A DNA stretch of 64,000 nt from Cohaesibacter haloalkalitolerans (GCF_003574655.1 NZ_QNUM01000001.1:372001-436000); one strand, 5' to 3'. Counted from the stretch's first letter, positions 1 to 8,948 are shown. The notes: generated by a model from the sequence alone, not told the origin. Numbers and translations are program-made.

Positions 1-371
1 CAGACGCCACCCGGCGCGTGGCCACTGCGTCCCACCGATATGGTATGGCCAAAAAGATCGAACTGGCCATATTCGGGTATAGCCCGGCAGTCATCGGGCA
101 TCATCTGAGGCGGAATATGGCCGAACGCCTTGCTTGTTGCAAAGACCGGCGGGTTGCCGACCTCGCCAAGGCGCGACAGGGAGCCGATGTGGTCGACATG
201 GGCATGGCTGAGGCAGAGGGCGTCGACCCTGCCGATGCTGGCAATGTCGGGATGTTCTCCCGGCTCCAGACCGTCGCCGAAATCGAACAGGATGCGCCGC
301 CCGCCGATCTCGACGAGGAACAGCGCGGCGCTTTTGCGGAACAGGCCGCTGATGGCCGTCAGTCGCGCCAT
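1..371 (-). CDS. MBL-fold metallo-hydrolase, partial (C-terminus outside window)
   Basis: The first 123 residues of a metallo-beta-lactamase-fold protein are visible. After two N-terminal beta strands comes the metal-binding motif SHAHVDHIG, with His56, His58, Asp60 and His61 as expected metal ligands. The start ATG overlaps the end of the upstream permease gene by 13 bp, so the two are almost certainly co-transcribed and translationally coupled. Members of this fold cleave esters, phosphodiesters or lactams. Its place at the end of an ABC importer operon suggests it processes the imported compound, which is inference. The gene runs off the left edge, so the later metal ligands and the subfamily cannot be judged. 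Confidence 0.8.
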   Translation of the reverse strand, partial: MARLTAISGLFRKSAALFLVEIGGRRILFDFGDGLEPGEHPDIASIGRVDALCLSHAHVDHIGSLSRLGEVGNPPVFATSKAFGHIPPQMMPDDCRAIPEYGQFDLFGHTISVGRSGHAPGGV

Positions 372-2098
372 GGCAGCACCCCCTTGGGCAGGTATTTGCT
401 GAAGCAGAGCGAGACCAGCATCAGCGTCAGGATGAGCAGCACCATCAGGCAGCCGACGGCAGCGGCGAGGGTGGAGGATCCGGCTTCCTCAAGAAAGATG
501 ATCATCGGGCCGATGGTCTGGGCGCGTGAGGAGACGAGCAGGACCGAGGTCTGGATTTCGTTGATGGCGGTCATGAACACCAGAATGGCGGCAGCGGCGG
601 CGGAAGGCGCCAGAACCGGCAGCACGATATCCCTGAGGCGTGAGAGAATACCCGCCCCGGCAATCTGGGCGGCCTCGTTGAGCGACCGGTCGACCTGGGC
701 AAAGCCGCCAAGGATCGGCCGCAGGGCAAGGGCCAGATAGTTCGACAGATAGGCGGCGAAAATCACCCAGATGGTGCCATAGATGCTGACATCAATGAAC
801 GGCAGCGGGCGCAGAAAGAACAGGATCATCGCCACTCCGATGATGATGCCGGGCAGGGCATAGGCCAACTCGGAGGCCAGATGCAGAAGGCGCGACAAGA
901 GCCCTGACCGCCAGACCAGAAAATAGCCAAGCGCGATAGAGACGGGGATCAGGATGAAGACCGTGAGACCCGTGAGCAGGAAGCTGGTGGCAAAGGCCTC
1001 GCGGATTCCCTCATGCTGGAACAGCGCGTTGCGGAAATTCTCGAAGGTGATGGTGTCAAGGTTGAGTGGCTGGCCATAGCCGCGCACGAGAGCCGATCCG
1101 GCCAGCGCCGACAGGGGCAGTACCAGAACGGCGGCCAGATAGCCCCATGCCATGGTGGCGACCGGCAGGTGCCAGCGGCCAAGGGTCAGGCGCAGCGTGA
1201 GGCTGGCGCCATCGACCCGCTGGTCACCCTGTCGACCCAGCCACCCGGTGATGGTCATGCCGATGATGGTCAGAACTGCCAACAGCAGGGCCAGCAGCGC
1301 CATGTCATTGAGGGCGGATGGGCCGTAGCTGTTGAGGCGCTGGTAAATCATGGTGATGAGGGTTGGTACGCGGGCGGGAATGCCCAGCATGGCCTGAATG
1401 CCGAAATTGCCGATGGACGAGACAAAGGCCAGAGCAGCCCCGGCGAAGATGCCACTGCGGACCAGCGGCAGGATGATGTCGATAATGACGGGAAGGGGCT
1501 TGGCTCCGGCGCTTTGGGCGGCTTCCAGCAGGTTGGCCGGGACCCGTCTGAGGCTGGCGCGCACGGAGAGGAAGACCAGCGGCGCGTTATAAAGACCAAG
1601 CAGCAGGATGATCCCCCAGGAGGAATAGAGCGGATGGCGCATGCCCGGCTCAAGAGTGAGCCCGAGAGGCGCGAGCAGCGGACTTGCGGGCGAGAAGGAC
1701 TGCACCCAGGCAAGGGCGGTGACCTGTGGCGGGATCATCAGCGGCAGCACGAAACCGAAAACCCAAGCGGTGCGCGCCTTCATGTCGGTCATGCCAACGA
1801 GCAGCGCGGCCAGTGTACCGATGAGGCTGGCAAGCAGCGTCGAGGTCAGCGAAATCCAGATGGTGTTGCCCGTTGCCTGAAGCACGCGGCGACCGCCAAG
1901 CACATGGGCTATACGGTCTAGGTCCAGCGTTCCATCGGTGAAGAAGGCCGCATAGACCAAGCGCCCCAGCGGCGCGATGGACAACAGGCCGACAAACAGG
2001 GCAAGGCAGAGGATCAGGCGCATCTCGCCAGAGGGCTTGAGACGCGACAAGCGGAACGCCCGCGCGGGGCGTTCCTGTTTTAGTGCGAGATCTGACAC
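359..2098 (-). CDS. ABC transporter permease, two fused permease domains (FbpB-like)
   Basis: This inner-membrane protein of 579 residues contains two tandem binding-protein-dependent permease domains, as in iron(III) and related importers. Each half has about six hydrophobic segments and an EAA coupling loop: EAAQSAGA near residue 192 and EAAQIAGA near residue 475. These loops contact the ATPase. I chose the GTG at 2098, four bases after the stop of the binding-protein gene; an open frame continues upstream but lies inside that gene. It is the third gene of the operon. The FbpB-type fold is often called iron-specific, but the same architecture serves phosphonates and other anions, so the substrate is unknown. 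Confidence 0.85.
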   Translation of the reverse strand: MSDLALKQERPARAFRLSRLKPSGEMRLILCLALFVGLLSIAPLGRLVYAAFFTDGTLDLDRIAHVLGGRRVLQATGNTIWISLTSTLLASLIGTLAALLVGMTDMKARTAWVFGFVLPLMIPPQVTALAWVQSFSPASPLLAPLGLTLEPGMRHPLYSSWGIILLLGLYNAPLVFLSVRASLRRVPANLLEAAQSAGAKPLPVIIDIILPLVRSGIFAGAALAFVSSIGNFGIQAMLGIPARVPTLITMIYQRLNSYGPSALNDMALLALLLAVLTIIGMTITGWLGRQGDQRVDGASLTLRLTLGRWHLPVATMAWGYLAAVLVLPLSALAGSALVRGYGQPLNLDTITFENFRNALFQHEGIREAFATSFLLTGLTVFILIPVSIALGYFLVWRSGLLSRLLHLASELAYALPGIIIGVAMILFFLRPLPFIDVSIYGTIWVIFAAYLSNYLALALRPILGGFAQVDRSLNEAAQIAGAGILSRLRDIVLPVLAPSAAAAAILVFMTAINEIQTSVLLVSSRAQTIGPMIIFLEEAGSSTLAAAVGCLMVLLILTLMLVSLCFSKYLPKGVLPWRD

Positions 2099-2102
2099 GC
2101 GA

Positions 2103-3071
2103 TTACATTCCAAAGATGTCGGCGAATTTGGCGCGAACCTCTTCGTTCGCCTTGACTGCGGCGTCGACATCATAGCCGAGCAGCTTCATGGAGGAGAGGG
2201 CCGGGAAGCCTTCCGGGCTGGCAACGCTGGACAGAAGCGGCAGGTTGCCCTGTTTGGAAACCAGTTCCTGGCCTTCCTGGGACAGCAGGAAGTCGACGAA
2301 TTTCTTGGCTTCGGCAACATGCTTGGAGCTTTTCAGGATGGCAACCGGTTCGCCGATGAAGGACACGCCGTCTTCCGGAGCGATATAGTCGATCGGTGAG
2401 CCTTGAGCCTTGGCGCGCAAGGCGTTGGCGTCAACCAGAATGGCATATTTGGCCATGCCGGACGCAACGGCCTTGGTTGCCGGTCCATTGCCGCCTTCCG
2501 GGGCGATGTCGAGCTTGGCGAGACCTTCATAGAAGCTCCAGCCGATTGATTCGTCGCTGATCAGCGCATGCAGGTGGTTGAGGGCTGCACCGGAATAGAG
2601 CGGGCTGGGCACGGCGATCTGGCCACGGTTCTCTTCGGTCAGCAGGTCGGCCCATTTCTTGACCGGCTTGGCGTTGTTGGTGTTGTATGCAATACCGGTG
2701 GTGATGCCCTTGGTGCCGAAGAAGGTCATGTCCTTGTCGTAGGTTGCCTTGTCATAGTCGGCGATCGGGGCTTCCTTGTAGGCCAGCAGCTGATCCTGCG
2801 CCTTCAGCAGACCGAGGTTGATCGGGTCGGCAACCAGCAGGACGTCGGCCTGCACCTGACCGGCTTCGATTTCGGCGCGCATGACGTTCATCAGGGCGGA
2901 GGTGCCGTTGCGGGTCCAGTTGACCTTGATGTCCGGGTTGGCCTTTTCGAAGGCGTCAACGGTTTCCTGAGCCTGCTCGGGAGCCTGGCTGGTGTAAAGG
3001 GTGATGGTGGTTTCGGCGTGGGCTGCCGTTGCTGCCATGAGGGCAAAGGCAGCAAGAGTAAGGGTACGCAT
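2103..3071 (-). CDS. ABC transporter periplasmic substrate-binding protein
   Basis: The protein has 322 residues with a clear signal peptide ending at ATAAHA, followed by a mature part starting ETTITLYTSQ. The mature part resembles the extracellular binding proteins of the Fbp/AfuA and phosphonate-type importers (periplasmic binding protein type II fold). It would capture substrate in the periplasm and pass it to the fused permease encoded next. The start ATG at 3071 gives the signal peptide directly; longer versions add an unlikely N-terminus. Ferric-binding members usually carry a Tyr-Tyr pair near the C-terminus. I do not see one here, which argues mildly against Fe(III). Confidence 0.85.
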   Translation of the reverse strand: MRTLTLAAFALMAATAAHAETTITLYTSQAPEQAQETVDAFEKANPDIKVNWTRNGTSALMNVMRAEIEAGQVQADVLLVADPINLGLLKAQDQLLAYKEAPIADYDKATYDKDMTFFGTKGITTGIAYNTNNAKPVKKWADLLTEENRGQIAVPSPLYSGAALNHLHALISDESIGWSFYEGLAKLDIAPEGGNGPATKAVASGMAKYAILVDANALRAKAQGSPIDYIAPEDGVSFIGEPVAILKSSKHVAEAKKFVDFLLSQEGQELVSKQGNLPLLSSVASPEGFPALSSMKLLGYDVDAAVKANEEVRAKFADIFGM

Positions 3072-3121
3072 GATTTCGTCCTTGAATGACTGATAATGGT
3101 AAGTTTGAGAGAGGGATTGGT

Positions 3122-4198
3122 TCAGGCAAAATGCGGGTCGGGCAGGACCCATCCATCGTTAAGGGCGATGGAGACATGCTGCCCCTGCTCGATGCAGAAG
3201 GGGGGCATGACATTCAGGGTGAGCGAGATATCCGGGGCCGGATCCGGAGCAACTTCGGCCCTCAGATGATCGCCTCGATAGGTGATGCGCTTGACGGTGG
3301 CCGGAATGCCGACACCGGCGTCGGCCAGCGACAGGTCGGAGGGATGGAAGGAAATCCGGGCTTCCGAACGGGCGCGGGCATCTTCGGCACAGCGCAGTCG
3401 GATCGGCTGGCCGAACAGGTGGGCGTGGGCCCTGCCATCATTACCCGGCGTGAGATTGGAAACGTCCATCAGCTTGCCCTCGCCGATGAAGCCTGCCACC
3501 ATTTCGTTGGTCGGTTCCAGATAGAGGGTGCTGGGCGTTGCGAACTGGGCGATCCGGCCCTTGTCCATGACGGCCACCCGATCGGCCAGCGCAAGGGCTT
3601 CGGACTGGTCGTGGGTGATGTAGAACATGGTGGCGCCGGAGCGGCGATGAAAGCGGGAAAATTCCTCTTCCAGCGTTGCCCGCAGATGCACATCAAGGTT
3701 GGCGAGCGGTTCGTCCAGCAACACGACACCGGCCTGCATGGCAAGGCAGCGGGCAAGCGCTACTCGCTGGCGCTGTCCGCCGGAGAGGTCGGCAGGCCGA
3801 CGGGTAGAAAGAGTATCAAGGCCGACCAGTTCGAGGACCTCTCTGGTGCGGCGGGTGCGATCCGGACGGGACATGCCCTTGACCTTGAGGCTGTAGGAGA
3901 CATTCTGCTCGATGCTCATGTGCGGCCAGAGGGCATAATTCTGGAACACGACGCCGATGTTGCGTTCCTCCGGCGACAGGTGCACCTCCTTGCCGGACAG
4001 CAGGCGGCCATCCACATGGATCTCGCCGCCATCCAGTTTTTCAAATCCGGCCAGCGTGCGCAACAGCGTGGTCTTGCCACAACCCGAGGGGCCGAGGACG
4101 GCAACGAATTCACCGGACCTGATCGACAGCGAGATGTCCCTGAGCACCTTGGTCTGCCCGAATGATTTGTGAATGCCAGCAATTTCAATAGCGCTCAT
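3122..4198 (-). CDS. ABC transporter ATP-binding protein (FbpC/PotA-like)
   Basis: This cytoplasmic ATPase of 358 residues is the first gene of the importer operon. Walker A is GPSGCGKTT (36-44), the signature is LSGGQ (138-142), and Walker B is VVLLDEP (158-164), followed by the switch histidine in YITHDQSEAL. The region from about residue 280 is a TOBE-like regulatory domain, typical of the MalK/PotA/FbpC family. A perfect 16-bp palindrome sits 20 bp upstream of the start codon and probably controls the operon. The gap to the binding-protein gene is about 50 bp with no terminator seen. Confidence 0.88.
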   Translation of the reverse strand: MSAIEIAGIHKSFGQTKVLRDISLSIRSGEFVAVLGPSGCGKTTLLRTLAGFEKLDGGEIHVDGRLLSGKEVHLSPEERNIGVVFQNYALWPHMSIEQNVSYSLKVKGMSRPDRTRRTREVLELVGLDTLSTRRPADLSGGQRQRVALARCLAMQAGVVLLDEPLANLDVHLRATLEEEFSRFHRRSGATMFYITHDQSEALALADRVAVMDKGRIAQFATPSTLYLEPTNEMVAGFIGEGKLMDVSNLTPGNDGRAHAHLFGQPIRLRCAEDARARSEARISFHPSDLSLADAGVGIPATVKRITYRGDHLRAEVAPDPAPDISLTLNVMPPFCIEQGQHVSIALNDGWVLPDPHFA

Positions 4199-4542
4199 AG
4201 CGAAGAATCCATCCAGTTTGCACAGCTGTGCAATTCAGTTGGCGGCACTATGGCGACGCATTGCGAAGCTTTCTTTTCGGTTTTGTGTCAGTTTGGTGAA
4301 ATCGCCGGAGACCATATTCAAGCCCTTGAAATGGAGTGGTTATTCATCGATATGCCATTGCGGACAAGGGGAGGCGGGCCTGTTCTGGTGGCTATGATTG
4401 CGGGTATCTGCTCTCTCTTCGTTCCTCATCCGGTGCATGAGTGGCAAAGGGTCTGGGATATGTGCAGGGATTGGGTTACCATTTTCCTCATGCATGCAAA
4501 TGATGGCGAGCCGTCCGGCTCGCACCGCGCAAGGATGATGAT
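4199..4542. other. divergent intergenic region
   Basis: This 344-bp stretch separates the importer operon (minus) from the DUF2301 gene (plus). No convincing gene was found in it. It holds the 16-bp palindrome at 4218-4233 and presumably both promoters. Confidence 0.5.
4218..4233. promoter_or_regulatory. 16-bp perfect palindrome, likely operator of the importer operon
   Basis: TTGCACAGCTGTGCAA is identical to its reverse complement over all 16 bases and ends 20 bp before the ATPase start codon. Its size and place fit a binding site for a dimeric repressor. The regulator is not encoded in the window, so its family is unknown. Confidence 0.55.
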
Positions 4543-5052
4543 TTGGCAGACCCGCATATCAAGCCTGAAATGGACTGGCTCGACTATCTCTCCGTTTGTG
4601 TCTACAGGATGGGTTTTGTGCTGGCGGCTCCCTCGGTGCTGCTGCTGCCATGGGACACGGTCTATCCGGCGCAGAAAATGTGCTTTGTGGCGGCCATCAT
4701 GTGTGCGTCCTGCCTGCATATCTACATGAAGCCGTTTCGTCTGCTGTTGCAGGCGGCAACCTGGGGCGGGCTTGGCTGCGCACTGTTCGGGTTCGAGCTG
4801 TTCGGGCTTGGCGGGGCGTTCATCACCCTCGGTGGCCTTTGCTACAAGGAATATTTCTGCTTCCGGGTGCCCGGCCTGCCGTTGCAGCCGCTGTTTCTGG
4901 CGGGGCTGTGGTTTGCGCTGGCCTTCGGGATTCTGCCATTTGCGCAAATCCTGGCGGCCATCGCGGCACTGCTGTTCCTGATCGTCAGCATCGCGAAATG
5001 GCGGATGCCGCTGCATTTCGACATTGGCGACAAGAGCAAATATGAGGTGTAG
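4543..5052 (+). CDS. DUF2301-like integral membrane protein
   Basis: The protein has 169 residues with about five or six hydrophobic segments and an aromatic, Cys-rich core containing FGFELFGLGGAFITLGG followed by CYKEYFCFR. This motif set resembles the uncharacterised DUF2301 membrane family that I recall mainly from cyanobacteria and proteobacteria. The only start with a good ribosome-binding site is TTG at 4543, preceded by AAGGA at a spacing of 7; nearby ATG codons are out of frame. The function is unknown. It is transcribed away from the importer operon and stands alone. The family name is from memory and should be confirmed by a profile search. Confidence 0.7.
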   Translation: MADPHIKPEMDWLDYLSVCVYRMGFVLAAPSVLLLPWDTVYPAQKMCFVAAIMCASCLHIYMKPFRLLLQAATWGGLGCALFGFELFGLGGAFITLGGLCYKEYFCFRVPGLPLQPLFLAGLWFALAFGILPFAQILAAIAALLFLIVSIAKWRMPLHFDIGDKSKYEV

Positions 5053-5163
5053 CGGCAAGCAAACCCTACCGAAATTTAATTTTTGCCGCCTGTTCAAAGA
5101 CAAAATTTCGCCATAACCACGGCCTTGATAGGGGACGTCCTGTTTTCTTCTGACCTTTGGGCA

Positions 5164-5179
5164 TCCTTCATCTGAAGGA
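5164..5179. repeat. small inverted repeat
   Basis: The arms TCCTTCA and TGAAGGA are separated by two bases. The hairpin lies about 100 bp before the next open frame and has no T tract, so it may be an operator rather than a terminator. Confidence 0.3.
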
Positions 5180-5277
5180 CGTGAGGTGGAGAGGAGGGCA
5201 GACGCGGGGGGAACTTGTCTTGATTGCCAGTCTGTGGCTAACAGCTGGTTGCTCCTGTTTTCTCGTCATTCATCTTA

Positions 5278-5697
5278 ATGCAGACATGCAAGATCATGAT
5301 CAAGAAGCCAGCCAGTCTGATGAAAGCCGATGATGTCCTGCGCCGGATCCGTCTGTGGTCGCGCAGCGCGTCCGGTTTGTTGCTGGCGCTTCTGCTTCTT
5401 GTGTTCTCCATTCCGCAGATGGATCCGGCGAGCGCTGGCAAGGTGCAATGGCTTGGTTCCATGCAGCTGGGCAGCTATCAGGACAGGGTCTATGCCCGGC
5501 CGATTGCCGATGTGGAGGTGCGAGACGACTTGTCGGAGGGTCTCGACCGGTTTGTCCATTCCGACAAGGCTGCTCTGAAACATCCCGATCCTGTTTTCAT
5601 CAAACTGGCGCGGGTCTGGATCACCTCCCTTTTCCATGAAACCTCCTTTTGCGCCGAGCCGCTCAATCGCGGCCCGCCTTCCCTTGTAGAAGCCTGA
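5278..5697 (+). CDS. small exported or membrane-anchored hypothetical protein
   Basis: This open frame of 139 residues begins with a basic stretch, then a single strongly hydrophobic helix (SGLLLALLLLVFSIP, about residues 32-46) followed by a small-residue region, so it looks like a signal peptide or signal anchor. The rest is polar and gives no family match I recognise. Third codon positions are GC-rich, which supports real coding. No clear Shine-Dalgarno precedes the ATG at 5278; a start at the in-frame ATG at 5296 is also possible. It lies upstream of the NEW3/ABC genes on the same strand, so it may belong to that operon. Confidence 0.45.
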   Translation: MQTCKIMIKKPASLMKADDVLRRIRLWSRSASGLLLALLLLVFSIPQMDPASAGKVQWLGSMQLGSYQDRVYARPIADVEVRDDLSEGLDRFVHSDKAALKHPDPVFIKLARVWITSLFHETSFCAEPLNRGPPSLVEA

Positions 5698-5841
5698 AAT
5701 TTGCAATTCCGCTGCATGTGGTCTTTCCATCGCAGCTGCCGTTACGCCATTTGATGAGCGGGTCGGTAGCAGCAGGAAAAGGGCTGGTTTGCGGCAGGTC
5801 TTACCGACTTGAGTTTCAAAGTTTTTACGAGGAAGAGTTCC

Positions 5842-7053
5842 ATGGAATCTCTCGCTAAATGCGCTCGATTGGCGCTGTTCGGGGCCGTTTTGGCCGCTAC
5901 CCCCATTCTGTCTTCCAACGCCTTTGCCGAGGCCTTCACCCAGCCTGCAAGCGGCCCGGCCATTCATGGCTTCTGGCTGACGGCGGATCATCCCGATGTT
6001 GCCGTTTCGGCTGGCAAGACCGTTTCCATTCCGCTGTCGCTGCTCAACGCCCTCGACCAGCCGGTTCGCACCAAGCTTGACGTCAAGGGCCTGCCCGATG
6101 GCTGGACCTATTCCATCAAGGCTGGCGGCTCCGAGGTCACTTCGGCGATGCCGTTGCCCAATGAAATCGACAATCTGACCCTGATGGTGGTGCCACCCAA
6201 GGATGCCAAGAAGCAGGTCTATGACTTCGAGGTGGATGCGGTGGCCAACGGAGACCAGTTCAAGCTGCCGCTCAGCTTGGCGATTGCCGACATTCCGCTC
6301 GGCGATACGACCCTTGTGCCGGAGCTGCCCGCATTGCACGGGACGGTCAACACCAGTTTCGAATACAAGATGAAACTGACCAACGGCTCCAACCACGACA
6401 TTCTGTTCAACCTTGGGGCCGATGCGCCGGACGGCTTCAACACCACCTTCAAGAAGGGTTATGGCACAGAGGAAATCACCGGCATTCCGGTCAAGGCCGG
6501 AGCCACCGAATCGGTCTCGATGACCATCAAGCTCAACCACAATGTCTCCGAGGGTGACTATCCGATCGAGATTTCCGCTGTTGCCGGACCGGATGATCCG
6601 GCTGCCAAGGCCAAGGTCAGCCTGAAGGTCAGCGGCTCACCGCGGCTTGCTCTCAGCGGCCCGAATGAACGGCTGAGCGGCCAGGCCACTGCCGGCACGG
6701 AAACCACCTTCCCGTTCGTGCTGGTCAACAATGGCACGGCAGCGGCCAGCAAGGTCAAGCTTAGCGCCACCTCGCCAAGCGACTGGAAGGTCAGCTTTGA
6801 TCCCAAGGAACTGGACAAGCTTGAAGCAGGCAAGACCCAGAATGTCAACGTCAAGATCCAGCCTTCCAGCAAGGCCATTGCCGGTGACTATATGGTTCAG
6901 ATCCGGGCCAACGGCGACGACGGGGTCTCCAAGGAGGTCGACTATCGTGTGACCGTTGAAACCTCCACCATGTGGGGCATCATCGGTGTGGCCATCATCG
7001 CCATCGCCGTCATCGTTCTGCTGGGTGCCATCTTCCGGTACGGTCGCAGATGA
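5842..7053 (+). CDS. NEW3-domain exported protein of an ABC system
   Basis: This protein of 403 residues has a signal peptide ending near SSNAFA and a long periplasmic part made of repeated immunoglobulin-like beta domains that resemble the NEW3 domain. A single C-terminal membrane helix (about 375-397) is followed by a short basic tail, so it is anchored in the inner membrane facing the periplasm. The start at 5842 follows GAGGAAG at good spacing and directly yields the signal peptide. Its stop codon overlaps the start of the ABC ATPase gene (ATGA), so the three genes form a coupled operon. The role is probably to bind or present the substrate of the ABC complex; the substrate is unknown. 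Confidence 0.75.
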   Translation: MESLAKCARLALFGAVLAATPILSSNAFAEAFTQPASGPAIHGFWLTADHPDVAVSAGKTVSIPLSLLNALDQPVRTKLDVKGLPDGWTYSIKAGGSEVTSAMPLPNEIDNLTLMVVPPKDAKKQVYDFEVDAVANGDQFKLPLSLAIADIPLGDTTLVPELPALHGTVNTSFEYKMKLTNGSNHDILFNLGADAPDGFNTTFKKGYGTEEITGIPVKAGATESVSMTIKLNHNVSEGDYPIEISAVAGPDDPAAKAKVSLKVSGSPRLALSGPNERLSGQATAGTETTFPFVLVNNGTAAASKVKLSATSPSDWKVSFDPKELDKLEAGKTQNVNVKIQPSSKAIAGDYMVQIRANGDDGVSKEVDYRVTVETSTMWGIIGVAIIAIAVIVLLGAIFRYGRR

Positions 7054-7982
7054 GCCGGCCGGTCATTGAAGCCGTAGGCCTTACCAAGCGCTACGGCAAA
7101 TCCACTGTTGTTGACGGGGTCAATATTGCAGTGGATGAAGGCGAGATCGTCGGTCTGCTCGGTCCCAACGGGGCGGGCAAGACCACGACCATCCTGATGA
7201 TCATCGGCCTGACCGAACCCAGTGCGGGCTCGGTTCGGGTGCTCGATCTGGATCCCTTGCGCGATCCGCTGGCGGTCAAGGCACAGGTTGGCTATCTGCC
7301 GGACGCCGTCGGTTTCTACGACGGCATGACGGGGCTGGAAAACCTGCGCTATACAGCAAGGCTCGGTGGCATTCATCCCGACGAGATGGATGACCGGATC
7401 ATGGCTGCGCTGAGGCAGGTGCATCTTGATCATGTGGCGGGCAATCGGGTGGGCACCTACTCACGTGGCATGCGCCAGCGGCTCGGCCTTGCGGAACTGG
7501 CCATGCGCCAGATCCGTGTGGCGGTGCTGGATGAACCCACGTCCGGGCTTGATCCGCGTTCGACCGATGAGCTGCTCGATCTGATCCGGGCCTTTGCCGC
7601 AGACGGCATGACCCTGCTCATCTCCTCTCACATGCTCGACGTGGTGCAGTCCATCTGCACCCGCGTTGCACTGTTCAACCAGGGCAAGATCGGCTTCATG
7701 GGGTCGGTGGAGAAATTCACCAATGACGTGGCCGGAGGGTCCTTCCAGATCGATGTTGCCGCCCGCAAGATCGATCTCAGCGCCTGTACGGATGTCATTT
7801 CCGCCGTCGGCGCTGTCGAACATCTGGACGAGGAGCACTGGAAGGTGTCTGCCACTCACGATGTGAGGCCCGAGCTGGCCCGCCTGATCACCGGCCATGG
7901 CGGGGATCTTCTTTCCCTGCAGGCACACCGGGCGAGCCTTAGCGAAGCGTATAACCGCTTCTTCAGTCAGATAGAGCAGTAA
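7050..7982 (+). CDS. ABC transporter ATP-binding protein (NosF/CcmA-like class)
   Basis: The ATPase has 310 residues with Walker A GPNGAGKT (about 38-45), signature YSRGMRQRLGLAE and Walker B VAVLDEPTSGLD. The signature is the SRGM type common in ABC-2 exporters such as the Nos and gliding systems. A C-terminal region of about 90 residues follows the ATPase core, as in many drug or lipid exporters. The start ATG overlaps the stop of the NEW3 gene, so translation is coupled. It would power the permease encoded 12 bp downstream. What is moved is unknown. Confidence 0.88.
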   Translation: MSRPVIEAVGLTKRYGKSTVVDGVNIAVDEGEIVGLLGPNGAGKTTTILMIIGLTEPSAGSVRVLDLDPLRDPLAVKAQVGYLPDAVGFYDGMTGLENLRYTARLGGIHPDEMDDRIMAALRQVHLDHVAGNRVGTYSRGMRQRLGLAELAMRQIRVAVLDEPTSGLDPRSTDELLDLIRAFAADGMTLLISSHMLDVVQSICTRVALFNQGKIGFMGSVEKFTNDVAGGSFQIDVAARKIDLSACTDVISAVGAVEHLDEEHWKVSATHDVRPELARLITGHGGDLLSLQAHRASLSEAYNRFFSQIEQ

Positions 7983-7994
7983 GGAGACAAGGCA

Positions 7995-8948
7995 ATGAAG
8001 CGAAAAGGTTCTCCTCTCACCGGGGTGACGTCTATTGCCCTCAAGGAGGCTGCCGACCACATGACCAGTGCGCGGATGCATCTGATCATGCTGCTCGTCC
8101 TGCTCACCGCGATCGGGGCGGTCTATGCCGCGATCGGCCAGATCAAGACGACCACGGCGCAGGATGACTATCTGTTCCTCAAGCTGTTCACCGTGGCGCA
8201 GCAACCTCTGCCGTCCTTCTCGTCCTTCATGGGCTTCCTGTTGCCTCTATTGGCAATCGCCCTTGGATTCGATGCGGTGAATGGCGAATTCGGTCGCCGC
8301 ACCATGAGCCGGATCCTGGCCCAGCCGATCTATCGCGATGCGGTTCTGATCGGCAAGTTTCTGGGTGGGCTGATGGTGCTGGCGGTGGCTCTGGTCACCC
8401 TGTGGCTGCTGATGGTCGGGCTTGGCATCCTGTTTCTGGGCTTGCCACCGTCCGGGGCCGATGTGGCGCGGGGGCTGGTCTATCTGGCCGCAACGCTGTT
8501 CTACACCGGGGTCTGGCTGGCGTTGGCGCTGGCCTTCTCGACCATCACCCGGTCGCCGGCCACTTCGGCGCTGGCATCGCTGTCGGTTTGGCTGATCTTT
8601 ACCATCTTCTGGCAGATGATCACGCCGCTATTGGCCAGCGTCATCTCGCCGATCAACCCCTATGATCCGATGACGATGCTGGCCCAGTTCAACACCCAAC
8701 AGGGGCTGGCGCGGATTTCGCCCGCCATTCTCTACGGCGAGATTGCGACCATGCTGCTCGACCCGACCTCTCGCTCGGTCGGGCCGATCTTCATGTCGCA
8801 ATTGCAGGGCGCTCTCATCGGGTCGCCGCTGCCGACCATGCAGAGCATCAAGATCATCTGGCCGCAAATCGCCGGTCTGATCGCCGGGATGCTGTTCATG
8901 TTCACGCTGGCCTATGTCAGCTTCCAGCGGCAGGAAGTCCGCTCATAA
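7995..8948 (+). CDS. ABC-2 type transporter permease
   Basis: The membrane protein has 317 residues with about six hydrophobic segments, including one after the N-terminal amphipathic stretch (LIMLLVLLTAIGAVYAA) and one before the C-terminus. The segment FGRRTMSRILAQPIYRD between the second and third helices is the coupling motif of ABC-2/NosY-type permeases. An AAGGAGAC ribosome-binding site precedes the ATG. With the ATPase and the NEW3 protein it forms a three-part system like those linked to NosDFY or gliding-associated transporters. It is followed by a hairpin that may end the operon. Confidence 0.85.
   Translation: MKRKGSPLTGVTSIALKEAADHMTSARMHLIMLLVLLTAIGAVYAAIGQIKTTTAQDDYLFLKLFTVAQQPLPSFSSFMGFLLPLLAIALGFDAVNGEFGRRTMSRILAQPIYRDAVLIGKFLGGLMVLAVALVTLWLLMVGLGILFLGLPPSGADVARGLVYLAATLFYTGVWLALALAFSTITRSPATSALASLSVWLIFTIFWQMITPLLASVISPINPYDPMTMLAQFNTQQGLARISPAILYGEIATMLLDPTSRSVGPIFMSQLQGALIGSPLPTMQSIKIIWPQIAGLIAGMLFMFTLAYVSFQRQEVRS

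Noticed and set aside
2103-4198. Firm call as an iron(III) importer (FbpABC)
   Set aside because: The fold is shared by importers of several anions, no iron-control box was found and the hydrolase gene in the operon suggests another substrate.
5275-6540. Minus-strand open frame of 421 codons opposite the small exported protein and NEW3 genes
   Set aside because: The plus-strand NEW3 gene has a signal peptide, ribosome-binding site and coupled neighbours; the minus frame has none of these.
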